NCBI GenBank assembly: GCA_030690315.1
Contig: JAUYGY010000028.1
Location: 62,001-126,000, forward strand
DNA length: 64,000 nucleotides
Reading direction: 5' to 3'
Origin: Aequorivita sp.
GTDB taxonomy: Bacteria; Bacteroidota; Bacteroidia; Flavobacteriales; Flavobacteriaceae
Part shown: in pieces, positions 1 to 8,350 of the stretch
How positions within the stretch are numbered: position 1 is the first letter of the stretch
How the letters are laid out: each line of letters begins with the position of its first letter
The notes under the pieces: generated by a model
What the model saw: the letters and a program-made list of their open reading frames with translations, nothing else
Database searches by the model: none
Told to the model about the DNA's origin: nothing
Made by a program: the position numbers and the translations under genes

Positions 1-1
1 G

Positions 2-475
2 CATTTCACCTCTCCAATCCGTCGTTATCCCGATGTGATGGTCCATCGACTTTTACAACATTATTTAGATAATGGAAAATCGGCAAAAGAGGAAGAATAC
101 GAAGAAAAATGTGGGCATAGTAGCGACATGGAAAATCTTGCAACTAATGCTGAACGCGATAGTATAAAGTATATGCAGGTGAAGTATATGCAAGATCACC
201 AAGATGAAGAGTTTTTGGGAGTAATTTCCGGGGTTACCGAATGGGGAATTTATGTAGAAATTATATCGAATAAATGTGAAGGTATGGTCCGTTTGCAGGA
301 TTTGAGTGATGACCGTTACGAGTTTGACAGGGAAGAATATGCTGTTATTGGTCAACGCACCAAAAAGGTGTATCAACTTGGAGATGAAGTTTATGTAAAA
401 GTAAAGAATGCCGATTTGGTAAAAAAACATCTCGATTTTACAATGCTGGGGCTTCAAAAGGAATATAAAAACTAA
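2..475 (+). CDS. rnr: Ribonuclease R, C-terminal part (cut by window start)
   Basis: This is the 3' end of an RNase II/R family exoribonuclease, which degrades structured RNA 3' to 5'. The reading frame is open from base 2, so the gene begins before the window; 157 residues are visible. The first codons read HFTSPIRRYPDVMVHR, the signature that ends the RNB catalytic domain. After a short charged linker, residues about 70-150 form an S1 RNA-binding domain (GVISGVTEWGIYVEI, then EGMVRLQDL and the LGDEVYVKVKNAD strand). The stop is TAA. An internal ATG at 35 is not the true start, because the RNB signature continues upstream of it. The identity is secure; the length of the whole protein cannot be judged. 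Confidence 0.93.
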   Translation, partial: HFTSPIRRYPDVMVHRLLQHYLDNGKSAKEEEYEEKCGHSSDMENLATNAERDSIKYMQVKYMQDHQDEEFLGVISGVTEWGIYVEIISNKCEGMVRLQDLSDDRYEFDREEYAVIGQRTKKVYQLGDEVYVKVKNADLVKKHLDFTMLGLQKEYKN

Positions 476-521
476 AAAATTTTCCGCAATTGGGCAAAAG
501 TAATTTGTATTTTTACCTACT

Positions 522-1235
522 ATGTTTGACGGTTTACTCTACGCAGCATTCTACGGATTTTTATTGGCATTTGCAGTCGGTCCAGTGTTTTTCACTTTGA
601 TTGAAACTGCTATAACCAAAGGAATAAAAGCAGCAATATTTTTTGATTTTGGCGCCCTGGTTGCCGATGTAATTTTCATTTTAATAGCCTTTTTCAGTAC
701 CAGCAGAATCCTTGAAAAAGTAAAGCACGACCCCGGCCTACTCATCTTTGGAGGAGCAATTCTTATTGCTTATGGCATTATTTCATATATCCGGACCAAC
801 AAATCAATTTTCAAGTTTGTCCGGGAACACTATGCCGTAAAAGTGAAAAAAAACCTCGGAGGTTTATTTCTGAAAGGCTTCCTTTTAAATTTTGTAAACT
901 TTGGCGTATTGGCAGGTTGGATTGGTACTTTAATAATGGCAAACGCACTCACCACAACCGATAATGGTATTACATTGTTTATAGCTACGGTACTAATTAC
1001 GTTTTTTGTCACAGACCTTTTAAAAATTCTTTTGGCAAAAAGATTGAAAAAGAAAATGACCCCACGTTTCATTTTTAAAACAAAAAAATGGATCAGCCTT
1101 TTAATTTTGGGGTTTGGAATTTTATTGCTTATCCAAGGAATTTTTCCGAAAGGAGTTGAGGCTGGACTCGAAAGAATACCAGGGCAGGACAATCCGATAG
1201 AAAAACCGATTCCCCCAGTAGAAAAACCACTTTAA
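522..1235 (+). CDS. LysE/RhtB family amino-acid exporter
   Basis: This 237-residue inner-membrane protein has the layout of the LysE/RhtB translocators, which export amino acids or related small metabolites. The N-terminus has the family signature: a first helix followed by AVGPVFFTLIETAITKGIKA. About six hydrophobic segments follow (near residues 8-28, 38-60, 70-88, 110-140, 145-170 and 188-207). The C-terminus is an unusual hydrophilic, proline-rich tail of about 25 residues ending PIPPVEKPL. The gene follows rnr by 46 bp and precedes the tRNA on the other strand. Substrate cannot be inferred. An alternative would be another small transporter of the same superfamily, but the N-terminal signature makes LysE-type most likely. 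Confidence 0.82.
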   Translation: MFDGLLYAAFYGFLLAFAVGPVFFTLIETAITKGIKAAIFFDFGALVADVIFILIAFFSTSRILEKVKHDPGLLIFGGAILIAYGIISYIRTNKSIFKFVREHYAVKVKKNLGGLFLKGFLLNFVNFGVLAGWIGTLIMANALTTTDNGITLFIATVLITFFVTDLLKILLAKRLKKKMTPRFIFKTKKWISLLILGFGILLLIQGIFPKGVEAGLERIPGQDNPIEKPIPPVEKPL

Positions 1236-1290
1236 AAAAAATTAGGTTTGAAAGCTTCTGAATATTGTAAGGATGTTTCAAATTTTATAT

Positions 1291-1322
1291 AATAAAAAAC
1301 CTCCAACTTTATGTTGAAGGTT
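1291..1322 (-). terminator. Rho-independent terminator after tRNA-Cys
   Basis: A 10-bp stem (1298-1307 with 1313-1322, one G-T wobble) with a 5-base loop. On the minus strand it is followed by a T-rich run (1291-1297). It lies directly after the tRNA 3' end, so it ends tRNA-Cys transcription. Confidence 0.75.
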
Positions 1323-1326
1323 TCAG

Positions 1327-1397
1327 AGGCATCGAGCGGATTCGAACCGCTGTAGCAGCTTTTGCAGAGCTGAGCCTAGCCACTCGGCCACGATGCC
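1327..1397 (-). tRNA. tRNA-Cys (anticodon GCA)
   Basis: The minus strand folds into a 71-nt cloverleaf. The acceptor stem is GGCATCG/CGATGCC. The anticodon stem CAGCT/AGCTG encloses the loop CTGCAAA, with anticodon GCA. The T arm is AGCGG-TTCGAAT-CCGCT. The discriminator base is U at 1327, as is typical of cysteine tRNAs. CCA is not encoded. Confidence 0.96.
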
Positions 1398-1455
1398 CTA
1401 TTTAAGCTTGCAAATGTAAAAAAATTAAACTTAAAATTCATACTTAAAAAACAAA

Positions 1456-1812
1456 TTACCGTTTCATCTTAATTGTAACGCTCACTTCCGCCACATCACC
1501 ACCAATGGGCGGATTGCGTTTTGCCACGGTAACCTTCACTTCATTTACAATATGCAGCTTCAAAAAAATTGAATCAATAATCCGCTTCGCCACGTGTTCC
1601 AGAAGTTTTGCGCGCATCGCCATTTCTTCGCGAACAATCTGCTGAAGCATTACATAATCAACCGTATCTGCAAGCGCGTCGCTATTAGCTGCTTTCTTTA
1701 AATCTGCTTTTACCGACAGATTCACCAAATAGTCCGAGCCTATTTGCCCTTCCTCAATCAAACAGCCGTGAAAGGCATAAATCTTTATGTTTTTTAAGCG
1801 AATTGTTCCCAT
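1456..1812 (-). CDS. folB: Dihydroneopterin aldolase FolB
   Basis: This 118-residue protein matches FolB, the cytoplasmic enzyme that converts 7,8-dihydroneopterin to 6-hydroxymethyl-7,8-dihydropterin in folate synthesis. Visible hallmarks are the N-terminal strand and turn IRLKNIKIYAFHGCLIEEGQ, the central DTVDYVMLQQIV helix, LLEHVAKRI, and the C-terminal strands with KRNPPIGGDVAEVSVTI. Length is normal for the family (about 115-125). It is transcribed away from glnS, and each gene has its own -7 box in the 118-bp gap. The ATG at 1812 is well placed relative to that box. Confidence 0.93.
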   Translation of the reverse strand: MGTIRLKNIKIYAFHGCLIEEGQIGSDYLVNLSVKADLKKAANSDALADTVDYVMLQQIVREEMAMRAKLLEHVAKRIIDSIFLKLHIVNEVKVTVAKRNPPIGGDVAEVSVTIKMKR

Positions 1813-1826
1813 GTAAATAATTTTAG

Positions 1827-1834
1827 CAAAGATA
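1827..1834 (-). promoter_or_regulatory. folB promoter, -7 box
   Basis: The minus strand reads TATCTTTG, matching the Bacteroidota TAnnTTTG box, 14 bp before the folB ATG. No exact TTG -33 element is present; CTG occurs near the expected spacing. Confidence 0.5.
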
Positions 1835-1881
1835 TATGAGATTGTCCAGTTGAGCGTGGTGGAAACCTATTTTTGGCCAAC

Positions 1882-1909
1882 TTGTTTTTCAGTTAAATGG
1901 TTACCTTTG
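1882..1909 (+). promoter_or_regulatory. glnS promoter, TTG-N17-TACCTTTG
   Basis: TTG (1882-1884), 17 bp, then TACCTTTG (1902-1909) is an exact match to the Bacteroidota housekeeping promoter. It sits 21 bp before the ATG at 1931, which supports that start over an upstream in-frame ATG at 1850. Confidence 0.75.
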
Positions 1910-1930
1910 TCCCTCTTAAAAAGTAATTAT

Positions 1931-3610
1931 ATGACCAACGAAGCTGCGCCGCTTAATTTTATAGAACACATAATTGAGGAAGATCTAACAAAAGGGTATA
2001 AAAAGGAGCAATTGTGTTTTCGTTTTCCGCCGGAACCGAATGGCTATCTTCACATTGGGCACGCCTCTTCAATATGTTTAAACTTCGGTTTGGGTGAACG
2101 TTATAATGCCCCCGTAAACCTTCGTTTTGACGATACAAATCCAGCAAAAGAAGAACAGGAATTTGTAGATGCCATAAAAAAAGATATTTCTTGGCTGGGC
2201 TATGAATGGGCCACGGAATGTTACGCTTCCGATTATTTTCAGCAGTTGTATGACTGGGCTGTTGAATTTGTAAAGAATGATAAAGCCTATGTAGATTCCC
2301 AAACTTCCGAAGCAATTGCGGAACAAAAAGGAACTCCGAATACGCCAGGAAAACCTAGCCCTTTCAGAAATAGATCCGTAGCTGAAAATTTGGATTTGCT
2401 GGAGAAAATGAAAAACGGCGAAACAAAAGAGGGCGAACACGTGCTTCGCGCAAAAATAAATATGGAATCGCCAAATATGTTGATGCGCGACCCAGTAATG
2501 TACCGAACCATCAACAAACATCACCACCGCACGGGAACCGATTGGAAAATCTTTCCAATGTATGATTGGACGCATGGCGAAAGCGATTATATAGAACAAG
2601 TATCACATTCCTTCTGTACGCTGGAATTCCTGCCACACAGAGAGCTTTATGATTGGTTTTTGGACCAAGTGTACGATCCTAAAAAATTGCGCCCAAAACA
2701 GCGTGAATTTGCCCGCAGAAACTTAAGCCATACAGTTGTCAGCAAACGGAAACTTGCACAATTAGTGAGCAGTGGCGTTGTTACAGGGTGGGACGACCCG
2801 CGAATGCCCACAATTTCCGGTTTACGCCGAAGAGGATACACGCCTGAATCCATAAAAAACTTTGCCAACAGTATTGGCGTTGGAAAACGTGAAAATTTAA
2901 TTGATGTTTCCCATTTAGAATTCAACGTTCGCGAAGATCTCAATAAAAAAGCACCACGGATTATGGTTGTGCTCGATCCCGTGAAGTTAATAATTGATAA
3001 TTATCCCGAAGGTAAAACTGAAATGCTGGAAGCTGAAAACAATCAGGAAGATGAAAGTGCCGGAAATCGGGAAGTGCCATTTTCAAAGGAATTACTTATT
3101 GAAAGAGAAGATTTTCTAGAATCAGCGAACAACAAATTTTTTCGTTTAACCCTTGGGAAAGAAGTTCGTTTGAAGAATGCGTATATCATAAAAGGCGAAA
3201 GCGTAGTAAAGGATACAGAAGGGAATATTACCGAAATTCATTGTACTTATGATCCCGACAGCAAAAGTGGAAGTGGTTCCGAAGCTTCACATCGCAAAGT
3301 AAAAGGAACGTTACACTGGGTTTCCGCAGAGCATGTTTTACCGGTGGAGGTTCGTCTTTACGACCGTTTATTTACCGAAGCTTCCCCAGACACTAGTAAG
3401 GAAAAAGATTTTATGGAGTTCATAAATCCAGATTCTTTAAATGTAATTACAGGTTATGCCGAACCATCGATAAAAGACTCTAAACCGGAAGATAAATTCC
3501 AGTTTCAGCGTCTTGGTTATTTTGTTGTTGACAAAGATTCAACTTCTAAAAAAATAGTTTTCAACCGAACGGTTTCCTTGCGGGATTCTTGGGTCAAATT
3601 GACTGAATAA
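1931..3610 (+). CDS. glnS: Glutaminyl-tRNA synthetase
   Basis: This 559-residue class I aminoacyl-tRNA synthetase charges tRNA-Gln. The Rossmann domain has PEPNGYLHIGHASSICLNFG (HIGH motif, about residues 34-53). The KMSKS-equivalent is VVSKRKL, followed by the WDDPRMPTISGLRRRGYTPE region typical of GlnRS and eukaryotic-type GluRS. The C-terminal half holds the two beta-barrel anticodon-binding domains. Start chosen at 1931 (MTNEAAPLNF) because the promoter box lies between the earlier ATG and this one. GltX is encoded separately at 6677-8188. The presence of GlnRS implies direct Gln-tRNA charging here. Confidence 0.96.
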   Translation: MTNEAAPLNFIEHIIEEDLTKGYKKEQLCFRFPPEPNGYLHIGHASSICLNFGLGERYNAPVNLRFDDTNPAKEEQEFVDAIKKDISWLGYEWATECYASDYFQQLYDWAVEFVKNDKAYVDSQTSEAIAEQKGTPNTPGKPSPFRNRSVAENLDLLEKMKNGETKEGEHVLRAKINMESPNMLMRDPVMYRTINKHHHRTGTDWKIFPMYDWTHGESDYIEQVSHSFCTLEFLPHRELYDWFLDQVYDPKKLRPKQREFARRNLSHTVVSKRKLAQLVSSGVVTGWDDPRMPTISGLRRRGYTPESIKNFANSIGVGKRENLIDVSHLEFNVREDLNKKAPRIMVVLDPVKLIIDNYPEGKTEMLEAENNQEDESAGNREVPFSKELLIEREDFLESANNKFFRLTLGKEVRLKNAYIIKGESVVKDTEGNITEIHCTYDPDSKSGSGSEASHRKVKGTLHWVSAEHVLPVEVRLYDRLFTEASPDTSKEKDFMEFINPDSLNVITGYAEPSIKDSKPEDKFQFQRLGYFVVDKDSTSKKIVFNRTVSLRDSWVKLTE

Positions 3611-3741
3611 TTAACATTTTTAATTAGATATAACCTATTTTTTAAGAAAAATTGGCTAAAACTTTCAATATTTAAGATAATTTTATATATTAAAAATTAA
3701 CTATTAACCGGTTGTTAACAGCCAAGCACATGATCGTTACC

Positions 3742-3749
3742 TATCTTTG
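3742..3749 (+). promoter_or_regulatory. Promoter -7 box of the YtxH operon
   Basis: TATCTTTG lies 28 bp before the ATG at 3778, in the 167-bp gap after glnS. A TTG exists upstream but at non-standard spacing (27 bp), so the -33 element is unclear. Confidence 0.5.
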
Positions 3750-3777
3750 GTCTTATTAACAAATTAATTTTATTAAA

Positions 3778-4155
3778 ATGGCATCAAATACAGGTCAAAC
3801 ACTTATCGCATTATTAACAGGAGCCGCAATAGGAGCGGGATTGGGAATTCTTTATGCGCCAGACAAAGGTTCAAAAACGAGAGATAAACTTAGTAAAGAA
3901 GCTAAAAAGGCCCAAAGGAAATTAAATCAGCAAATTCAAGAAACTAGCCATTCGCTAAGCGAAAAAGCACAGCGTGCTAAATATAGTTTTGAGCAAAAAT
4001 TGAATGAAACGTTATCTTCTGCCAGCTATAAAGCCGATGATATTTTATTGGCGATGGAAGATAAATTGGAAGCTTTAAGAAGACAAAACGCAAAGCTACA
4101 AATGGATTCTACGGTTGATCAAGCAAAAGCTACTGCAAAAAAAGTAACAGTATAA
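3778..4155 (+). CDS. YtxH domain-containing protein
   Basis: This 125-residue protein resembles the YtxH/GvpP-like family, small envelope stress-type proteins of unknown biochemical role. Residues about 7-28 (TLIALLTGAAIGAGLGILYAP) form one Gly/Ala-rich hydrophobic segment ending in the typical YAPDKGSKTR turn. The rest is a long, charged, probably coiled-coil helix rich in Lys, Glu, Gln and Ala. It opens a three-gene operon: the next gene starts 1 bp after its stop. No gas-vesicle structural genes are nearby, so the GvpP resemblance should not be read as function. Confidence 0.8.
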   Translation: MASNTGQTLIALLTGAAIGAGLGILYAPDKGSKTRDKLSKEAKKAQRKLNQQIQETSHSLSEKAQRAKYSFEQKLNETLSSASYKADDILLAMEDKLEALRRQNAKLQMDSTVDQAKATAKKVTV

Positions 4156-4156
4156 T

Positions 4157-4606
4157 ATGGCGTTTAAAAGCCTAACAGACAGCCTTCGTAAGGTTACAGA
4201 CAGATTAGAGGATTATGGCTTGAGCATGGCGGAGTATTACAGACTCCGCCTGTTTAAGTCTGCGATGAAAGGTGCCGTGGCATTAGTACATTTATTAGTT
4301 TACGGGAGTTTGTTTTTATTCGTATTACTATTTCTATCTATTGGCGGAGCCTTTTGGTTGGGAACTTTTTTTGAACACGTTTACGTTGGGTTTTTATTGA
4401 TTGGTGCTTTTTACGGGATTATCCTGATTTTTATGTTTGTATTCGGAAGAAAAATTATTGAGCATAAAATTCTCTATAAATTTTCTGGAGTGTTATATGA
4501 TGAAGATGATTTATCTCCGAGAAAAGCTGCAGAAAATGAAATTATTGAATTTGGAGAAACTCTTGAAGACGAAGCTATACGCAATAAAGCAGATTTTCCA
4601 AACTAA
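4157..4606 (+). CDS. Holin-like (phage holin superfamily III type) membrane protein
   Basis: This 149-residue protein has an amphipathic N-terminus (SLRKVTDRLEDYGLSMAEYYRLRLFKSAMKG) and two strong hydrophobic segments (about residues 46-72 and 76-97). A charged tail carries EDEAIRNK. This arrangement resembles the small two-helix proteins annotated as phage holin family in Bacteroidota chromosomes. The setting is not a prophage: it is the middle gene of an operon with the YtxH protein and a small partner. A role in envelope physiology is more likely than lysis. That role is inferred from context only. Confidence 0.65.
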   Translation: MAFKSLTDSLRKVTDRLEDYGLSMAEYYRLRLFKSAMKGAVALVHLLVYGSLFLFVLLFLSIGGAFWLGTFFEHVYVGFLLIGAFYGIILIFMFVFGRKIIEHKILYKFSGVLYDEDDLSPRKAAENEIIEFGETLEDEAIRNKADFPN

Positions 4607-4611
4607 CGCTT

Positions 4612-4872
4612 ATGAAACGATATACTACTTTTAAAGAAATTGATAGAGATTTAAAATATCTTAGCTTAAAATCGCAGATTGATCTTGAGGAAGTGAAATT
4701 AGGTCTTACTGAGAGCAAAGAAACTATCAGAGATACATTTTCTCCATTAAATATAGTCACCAGCACAATAGCATCCATTGTAAAGAAAGCTTTTGTTCTA
4801 AAAATGGTGGATAAATTGATAGGTATAAAACCAGTGAAAAAGAAAGATTATGAAGATGATAAACATCTTTAA
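4612..4872 (+). CDS. Small conserved protein of the YtxH operon
   Basis: This is an 86-residue hydrophilic protein without a signal peptide (MKRYTTFKEIDRDLKYLSLKSQIDLEEVKLG). It has one mildly hydrophobic stretch (NIVTSTIASIVKKAFVLKMVDKLIG, about residues 46-70) and a charged tail. It starts 5 bp after the preceding gene and is followed by a strong terminator, so it is the last gene of the operon. I cannot assign a function. The order YtxH, holin-like, small helical protein suggests the three act together at the inner membrane. Confidence 0.7.
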   Translation: MKRYTTFKEIDRDLKYLSLKSQIDLEEVKLGLTESKETIRDTFSPLNIVTSTIASIVKKAFVLKMVDKLIGIKPVKKKDYEDDKHL

Positions 4873-4891
4873 TTGAGCCTTAATTAATTAT

Positions 4892-4929
4892 AAAAAAACC
4901 CTCTAATTTTAATTAGAGGGTTTTTTTTT
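4892..4929. terminator. Bidirectional Rho-independent terminator
   Basis: A near-perfect stem (ACCCTCTAATT with its complement, about 4898-4921) is flanked by an A run (4892-4898) and a T run (4921-4929). It can terminate both the YtxH operon and the convergent SPFH gene. Confidence 0.85.
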
Positions 4930-4946
4930 GTGGAATATTAGGTTTA

Positions 4947-5939
4947 TTAATAATTTAAATCATCTCCTTCTTCTGGGCGTGTTGGACTTTCGCGCTTTGT
5001 CTTTTTCTTTGGCACAATTCCTTTTTCTAAGTTTTGCCTTTTCATTTCTTCACCAATTTGGTTACTAGCCACAAATGATGCAATCATATTGTTCAGCATA
5101 TCACTGCCGGCTTGCGGTGAGTTTGGCAAAAGAATAAGATTTGTATTGGTTGCTTCGCCAATGGATTGTAGAGTATCGTAATGTTGGGTTACCACAATTA
5201 GCGCAGAGGCTTCCTGTGAATTGATGCCAACATTGTTCAACACATCAACACTTTCCTCCAAACCGCGTGCAATTTCACGTCGCTGATCTGCAATACCTTG
5301 CCCTTGCAAGCGCTTGCTTTCAGCTTCGGCCCGGGCTTTTGCAACGATTTTTATTCTTTCTGCTTCGGCTTCAAATTCGGCAGCTACTTTTTCCCGCTCG
5401 GCGGCGTTAATTCTATTCATTGCGGCCTTAACTTGTATGTCTGGATCAATATCGGTAACCAACGTTTTAATAATATCGTAACCGTATGTGCTCATTGCTT
5501 CATTCAATTCTGCTTTTACAGCAATAGCCACGTCGTCCTTTCTTTCAAAAACATCATCTAGTTTCATTTTAGGTACTTCCGCGCGTACTACGTCAAAAAC
5601 ATACGAGGTAATTTGATCGTGCGGGTTTTCCAGTTTGTAAAAAGCATCATACACCTTTTGCTCCAAAACCTGAAATTGTACTGAAATTTTAAGACGGACA
5701 AAAACATCATCCTTCGTTTTTGTTTCAACAATCACATCCAATTGCTGGATTTTCAGATTAATTCTCCCGGCAATTTTATCAACCAAAGGAATTTTAATTT
5801 GCAGACCCGAATGTCTAATACTTAAAAATTTTCCAAAACGTTCTACAACTGCAGCGGTTTGCTGTTTTACCGTAAAAATGCCCGAAAGCAAAATAAAAAA
5901 GCCAATAATAAGAATTGGCACAATAACTACATAACCCAT
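4947..5939 (-). CDS. SPFH/Band 7 (stomatin-like) membrane protein
   Basis: This 330-residue protein has one N-terminal membrane helix (MGYVVIVPILIIGFFILLSGIF) followed by an SPFH domain. The domain starts VKQQTAAVVERFGKFLSIRHSGLQIKIP and continues through RINLKIQQLDVIVETKTKDDVFV to a long Ala/Glu-rich coiled coil (AEREKVAAEFEAEAERIKIVAKARAEAESKR is its core region). Such proteins oligomerise into membrane-microdomain scaffolds, often near FtsH-type proteases. The start at 5939 was preferred because it puts the membrane helix at the N-terminus; an earlier in-frame ATG (5999) would add 20 basic residues. No NfeD partner is adjacent. Confidence 0.88.
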   Translation of the reverse strand: MGYVVIVPILIIGFFILLSGIFTVKQQTAAVVERFGKFLSIRHSGLQIKIPLVDKIAGRINLKIQQLDVIVETKTKDDVFVRLKISVQFQVLEQKVYDAFYKLENPHDQITSYVFDVVRAEVPKMKLDDVFERKDDVAIAVKAELNEAMSTYGYDIIKTLVTDIDPDIQVKAAMNRINAAEREKVAAEFEAEAERIKIVAKARAEAESKRLQGQGIADQRREIARGLEESVDVLNNVGINSQEASALIVVTQHYDTLQSIGEATNTNLILLPNSPQAGSDMLNNMIASFVASNQIGEEMKRQNLEKGIVPKKKTKRESPTRPEEGDDLNY

Positions 5940-6020
5940 AATTTTAAAATTTTTTAATCGTTTGATTTGTGGAAGGTACAAAATAAAACCTATTTTCACG
6001 CCCTTAAATTATCCCCCGAT

Positions 6021-6680
6021 ATGCGTTTACATAAATTATTTTTTGCTATTTTTTTTCTTTTCGTTTTTCATCAAACTTTTGCTCAGCGCAACTATGATGG
6101 GTATAATTTTTTTGGAATTCAGGGCGGAGTAACTTTTTTCGACATTCAAACAGATGATTTGGTAACCAAGCAACAAACAGGTTTTGTTGGTGGTTTTACA
6201 ACCCGCGGTGCTTTCCGAAATAATTTTGATTTGGTTTATGGGCTTAGTTTTCAAAGCGCTTCTGTGGGTGTGGAAGGAAATAGCTTTTTAGGAACCGATA
6301 AACAGAATATTGGCTATACCATTCAAGGTGCACAGATCAATTTTTTGGGAAGTTATAATATCGTCGTAAAACATTTAAGCATTGAGTTTGGACCCGTTTT
6401 CGACATAAATGGGAAGATGAAACTTGAAAATGAGAAATATGAAGACTATGTTTTAACGGGCTATGAAACCCTTACAGCAAAAGACATACAGGATATTTCC
6501 AGATTCAATGTTCGGCTCGCTGGTGGTATTACGGCTGGATTGGAACATTTCAGAATAATTGCGCAATATCAATATGGAGTTACCAATATGTTGGGCAAAC
6601 TGAACGATAAAGGTTTGGAAAATGAAGATTTTAAAGGCAACAGTTCCACAATTGTTGTGGCTGGCGTTATTTATTTTTAG
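6021..6680 (+). CDS. Outer-membrane beta-barrel protein (PorT-like)
   Basis: This 219-residue protein has a Sec signal peptide (MRLHKLFFAIFFLFVFHQTFA, cleavage after residue 21). The mature part consists of alternating amphipathic strands ending in IVVAGVIYF, a terminal aromatic typical of outer-membrane barrels. The glycine and aromatic pattern suggests an 8-strand barrel, as in the PorT/OmpA-like porin family of Bacteroidota. The start is set at 6021 because upstream codons would bury the signal peptide. Its stop overlaps the convergent gltX stop by 4 bp. It could be an assembly or structural protein; a specific function is not visible. Confidence 0.75.
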   Translation: MRLHKLFFAIFFLFVFHQTFAQRNYDGYNFFGIQGGVTFFDIQTDDLVTKQQTGFVGGFTTRGAFRNNFDLVYGLSFQSASVGVEGNSFLGTDKQNIGYTIQGAQINFLGSYNIVVKHLSIEFGPVFDINGKMKLENEKYEDYVLTGYETLTAKDIQDISRFNVRLAGGITAGLEHFRIIAQYQYGVTNMLGKLNDKGLENEDFKGNSSTIVVAGVIYF

Positions 6681-8188
6681 CCTATAAAATCTATTGCTTT
6701 TTCAATTCGGGTAACGCTTTCCTCTTTTCCTAAAATTGAAAGAATATCAAATACATCCGGTCCTTTCATTTCCCCCACAAGCGCCAAACGCAGTGGCATC
6801 ATCACTTTTCCAAACCCGATATTTTCTGAAGTAATCCAACCCTTTACCTTTTCTGAAAGATTTTCTGCTGAAAAATTTTCTGAAGCCTTCAAAATTGAAA
6901 CTACATTTTGAAGCAACTCAGGCGTTTCAGCTTTGAATGCTTTTTCCACAGCCTTTTCATCATAGTTTTTTGGCGCTTCAAAAAAGAAGCTTCCCTGCTC
7001 CCAAAGATCGCTTACGAAGGTCGCGCGCTCTTTTAATAGCGAAACAATAATTGTCAGATTCAGCGAAGTTGAAACCTTTTTCTCATTTAGAAATTTTGAA
7101 AACTGGGAAGCCAATTTTTCATCATCAACCATTTGAAGATATTGATGTTGGTACCATTTCGTTTTGTCTGGGTCAAATTTTGCCCCGGATTTGTGTACGC
7201 GCTCCAGTTCAAATGCATTTACCAATTCGGCCAAACTGAAAATTTCTTGTTCCGTGCCTGGATTCCAGCCTAAAAAAGCCAACATATTTACAACGGCTTC
7301 CGGCAGATAGCCATCTTCACGATAGCCTGAAAATAGATCACCTTCAGCAGTTTTCCATTCCAAAGGAAATACCGGGAACCCCATTTTATCGCCATCGCGT
7401 TTGCTGAGTTTTCCGTTCCCCGTTGGTTTTAATATTAACGGTAAATGCGCAAATTGTGGTGCTTCCCACCCAAAAGCGCGATACAACAAAATGTGCAGCG
7501 CCAAAGACGGTAACCACTCTTCGCCACGGATAACGTGGGTTATTTTCATTAAATGGTCATCCACGATATTTGCCAAATGGTAGGTTGGCATACCATCACT
7601 TTTGAACAAAACTTTATCATCGAGCACATTGGTTTCAACCTGCATTCCGCCGCGGATAATATCGTTTAAATAAAGCGTTTCATCTTCGGGAGTTTTAAAA
7701 CGGATTACATATTCTTCGCCATTGGTTATTTTCTGTTGTGTTTCTTCCGAAGAAATAACCAATGAATTTTTCAATTTCAATCGGTTGTGCCAATTGTAAA
7801 TAAAGGTTTTTCCTTTTTCTTCGTGGTCCTTTCGGTGTGCGTCAAGTTCTTCGGCAGTATCAAAAGCGTAGTAGGCATTTCCGGATTCAATTAACGCATC
7901 AGCATATTGTTTGTAAAGATTTTTACGCTCGCTTTGGCGGTATGGGCCGCATTCGGCCTCTTTTCCCGGACCTTCATCAAAAGGAATATTCAACCAATTC
8001 AAGGCTTCAATAATGTATGCCTCGGCGCCTTCCACATAACGGTTTTGGTCTGTATCTTCAATTCTTAAAAGAAAATCGCCACCGTGCTTTTTTGCGAATA
8101 AATAATTGAACAAAGCGGTACGAACACCACCAATATGTAAAGGCCCTGTTGGACTTGGAGCAAAACGTACGCGAACTTTTTGAGACAT
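6677..8188 (-). CDS. gltX: Glutamyl-tRNA synthetase
   Basis: This 503-residue class I synthetase charges tRNA-Glu. The catalytic domain opens VRVRFAPSPTGPLHIGGVRT (HIGH-type motif HIGG). The KMSKS equivalent is KLSKRDGD, and the bacterial helical anticodon-binding domain fills the C-terminal third. Length fits bacterial GltX. The ATG at 8188 is chosen because the FAPSPTGP motif begins a few residues later and a -7 box lies just upstream; earlier in-frame starts overlap that box. It is transcribed alone, converging with the outer-membrane protein gene. Confidence 0.96.
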   Translation of the reverse strand: MSQKVRVRFAPSPTGPLHIGGVRTALFNYLFAKKHGGDFLLRIEDTDQNRYVEGAEAYIIEALNWLNIPFDEGPGKEAECGPYRQSERKNLYKQYADALIESGNAYYAFDTAEELDAHRKDHEEKGKTFIYNWHNRLKLKNSLVISSEETQQKITNGEEYVIRFKTPEDETLYLNDIIRGGMQVETNVLDDKVLFKSDGMPTYHLANIVDDHLMKITHVIRGEEWLPSLALHILLYRAFGWEAPQFAHLPLILKPTGNGKLSKRDGDKMGFPVFPLEWKTAEGDLFSGYREDGYLPEAVVNMLAFLGWNPGTEQEIFSLAELVNAFELERVHKSGAKFDPDKTKWYQHQYLQMVDDEKLASQFSKFLNEKKVSTSLNLTIIVSLLKERATFVSDLWEQGSFFFEAPKNYDEKAVEKAFKAETPELLQNVVSILKASENFSAENLSEKVKGWITSENIGFGKVMMPLRLALVGEMKGPDVFDILSILGKEESVTRIEKAIDFIG

Positions 8189-8213
8189 AATTTGCATTCT
8201 TTTTATGAATTGG

Positions 8214-8221
8214 CAAAGGTA
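8214..8221 (-). promoter_or_regulatory. gltX promoter, -7 box
   Basis: The minus strand has TACCTTTG 25 bp before the gltX ATG at 8188. The -33 element is not an exact TTG. The box supports the 8188 start. Confidence 0.55.
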
Positions 8222-8350
8222 CAATTATGCAGCCGCATTTTAAAGTTATTGCGCGGTGTGGTTTTTTCTTTTTTTGGAGCAATCTTTGTGGCGTGGACAG
8301 CATAGAATATTATTGTAATTTAGATGTTTTCTATAAAGGAAGATAGAACT

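Noticed and set aside
1850..1930. Upstream in-frame start for glnS
   Set aside because: The promoter TTG-N17-TACCTTTG lies inside this segment, so the transcript begins after the earlier ATG.
3778..4606. Prophage or gas-vesicle cluster
   Set aside because: A YtxH/GvpP-like gene and a holin-like gene are both common chromosomal genes in Bacteroidota; no phage structural or gas-vesicle genes are present.
4437..4634. 65-codon frame overlapping the holin-like and small-protein genes
   Set aside because: It overlaps two better frames, lacks a promoter or start context and has no recognisable features.
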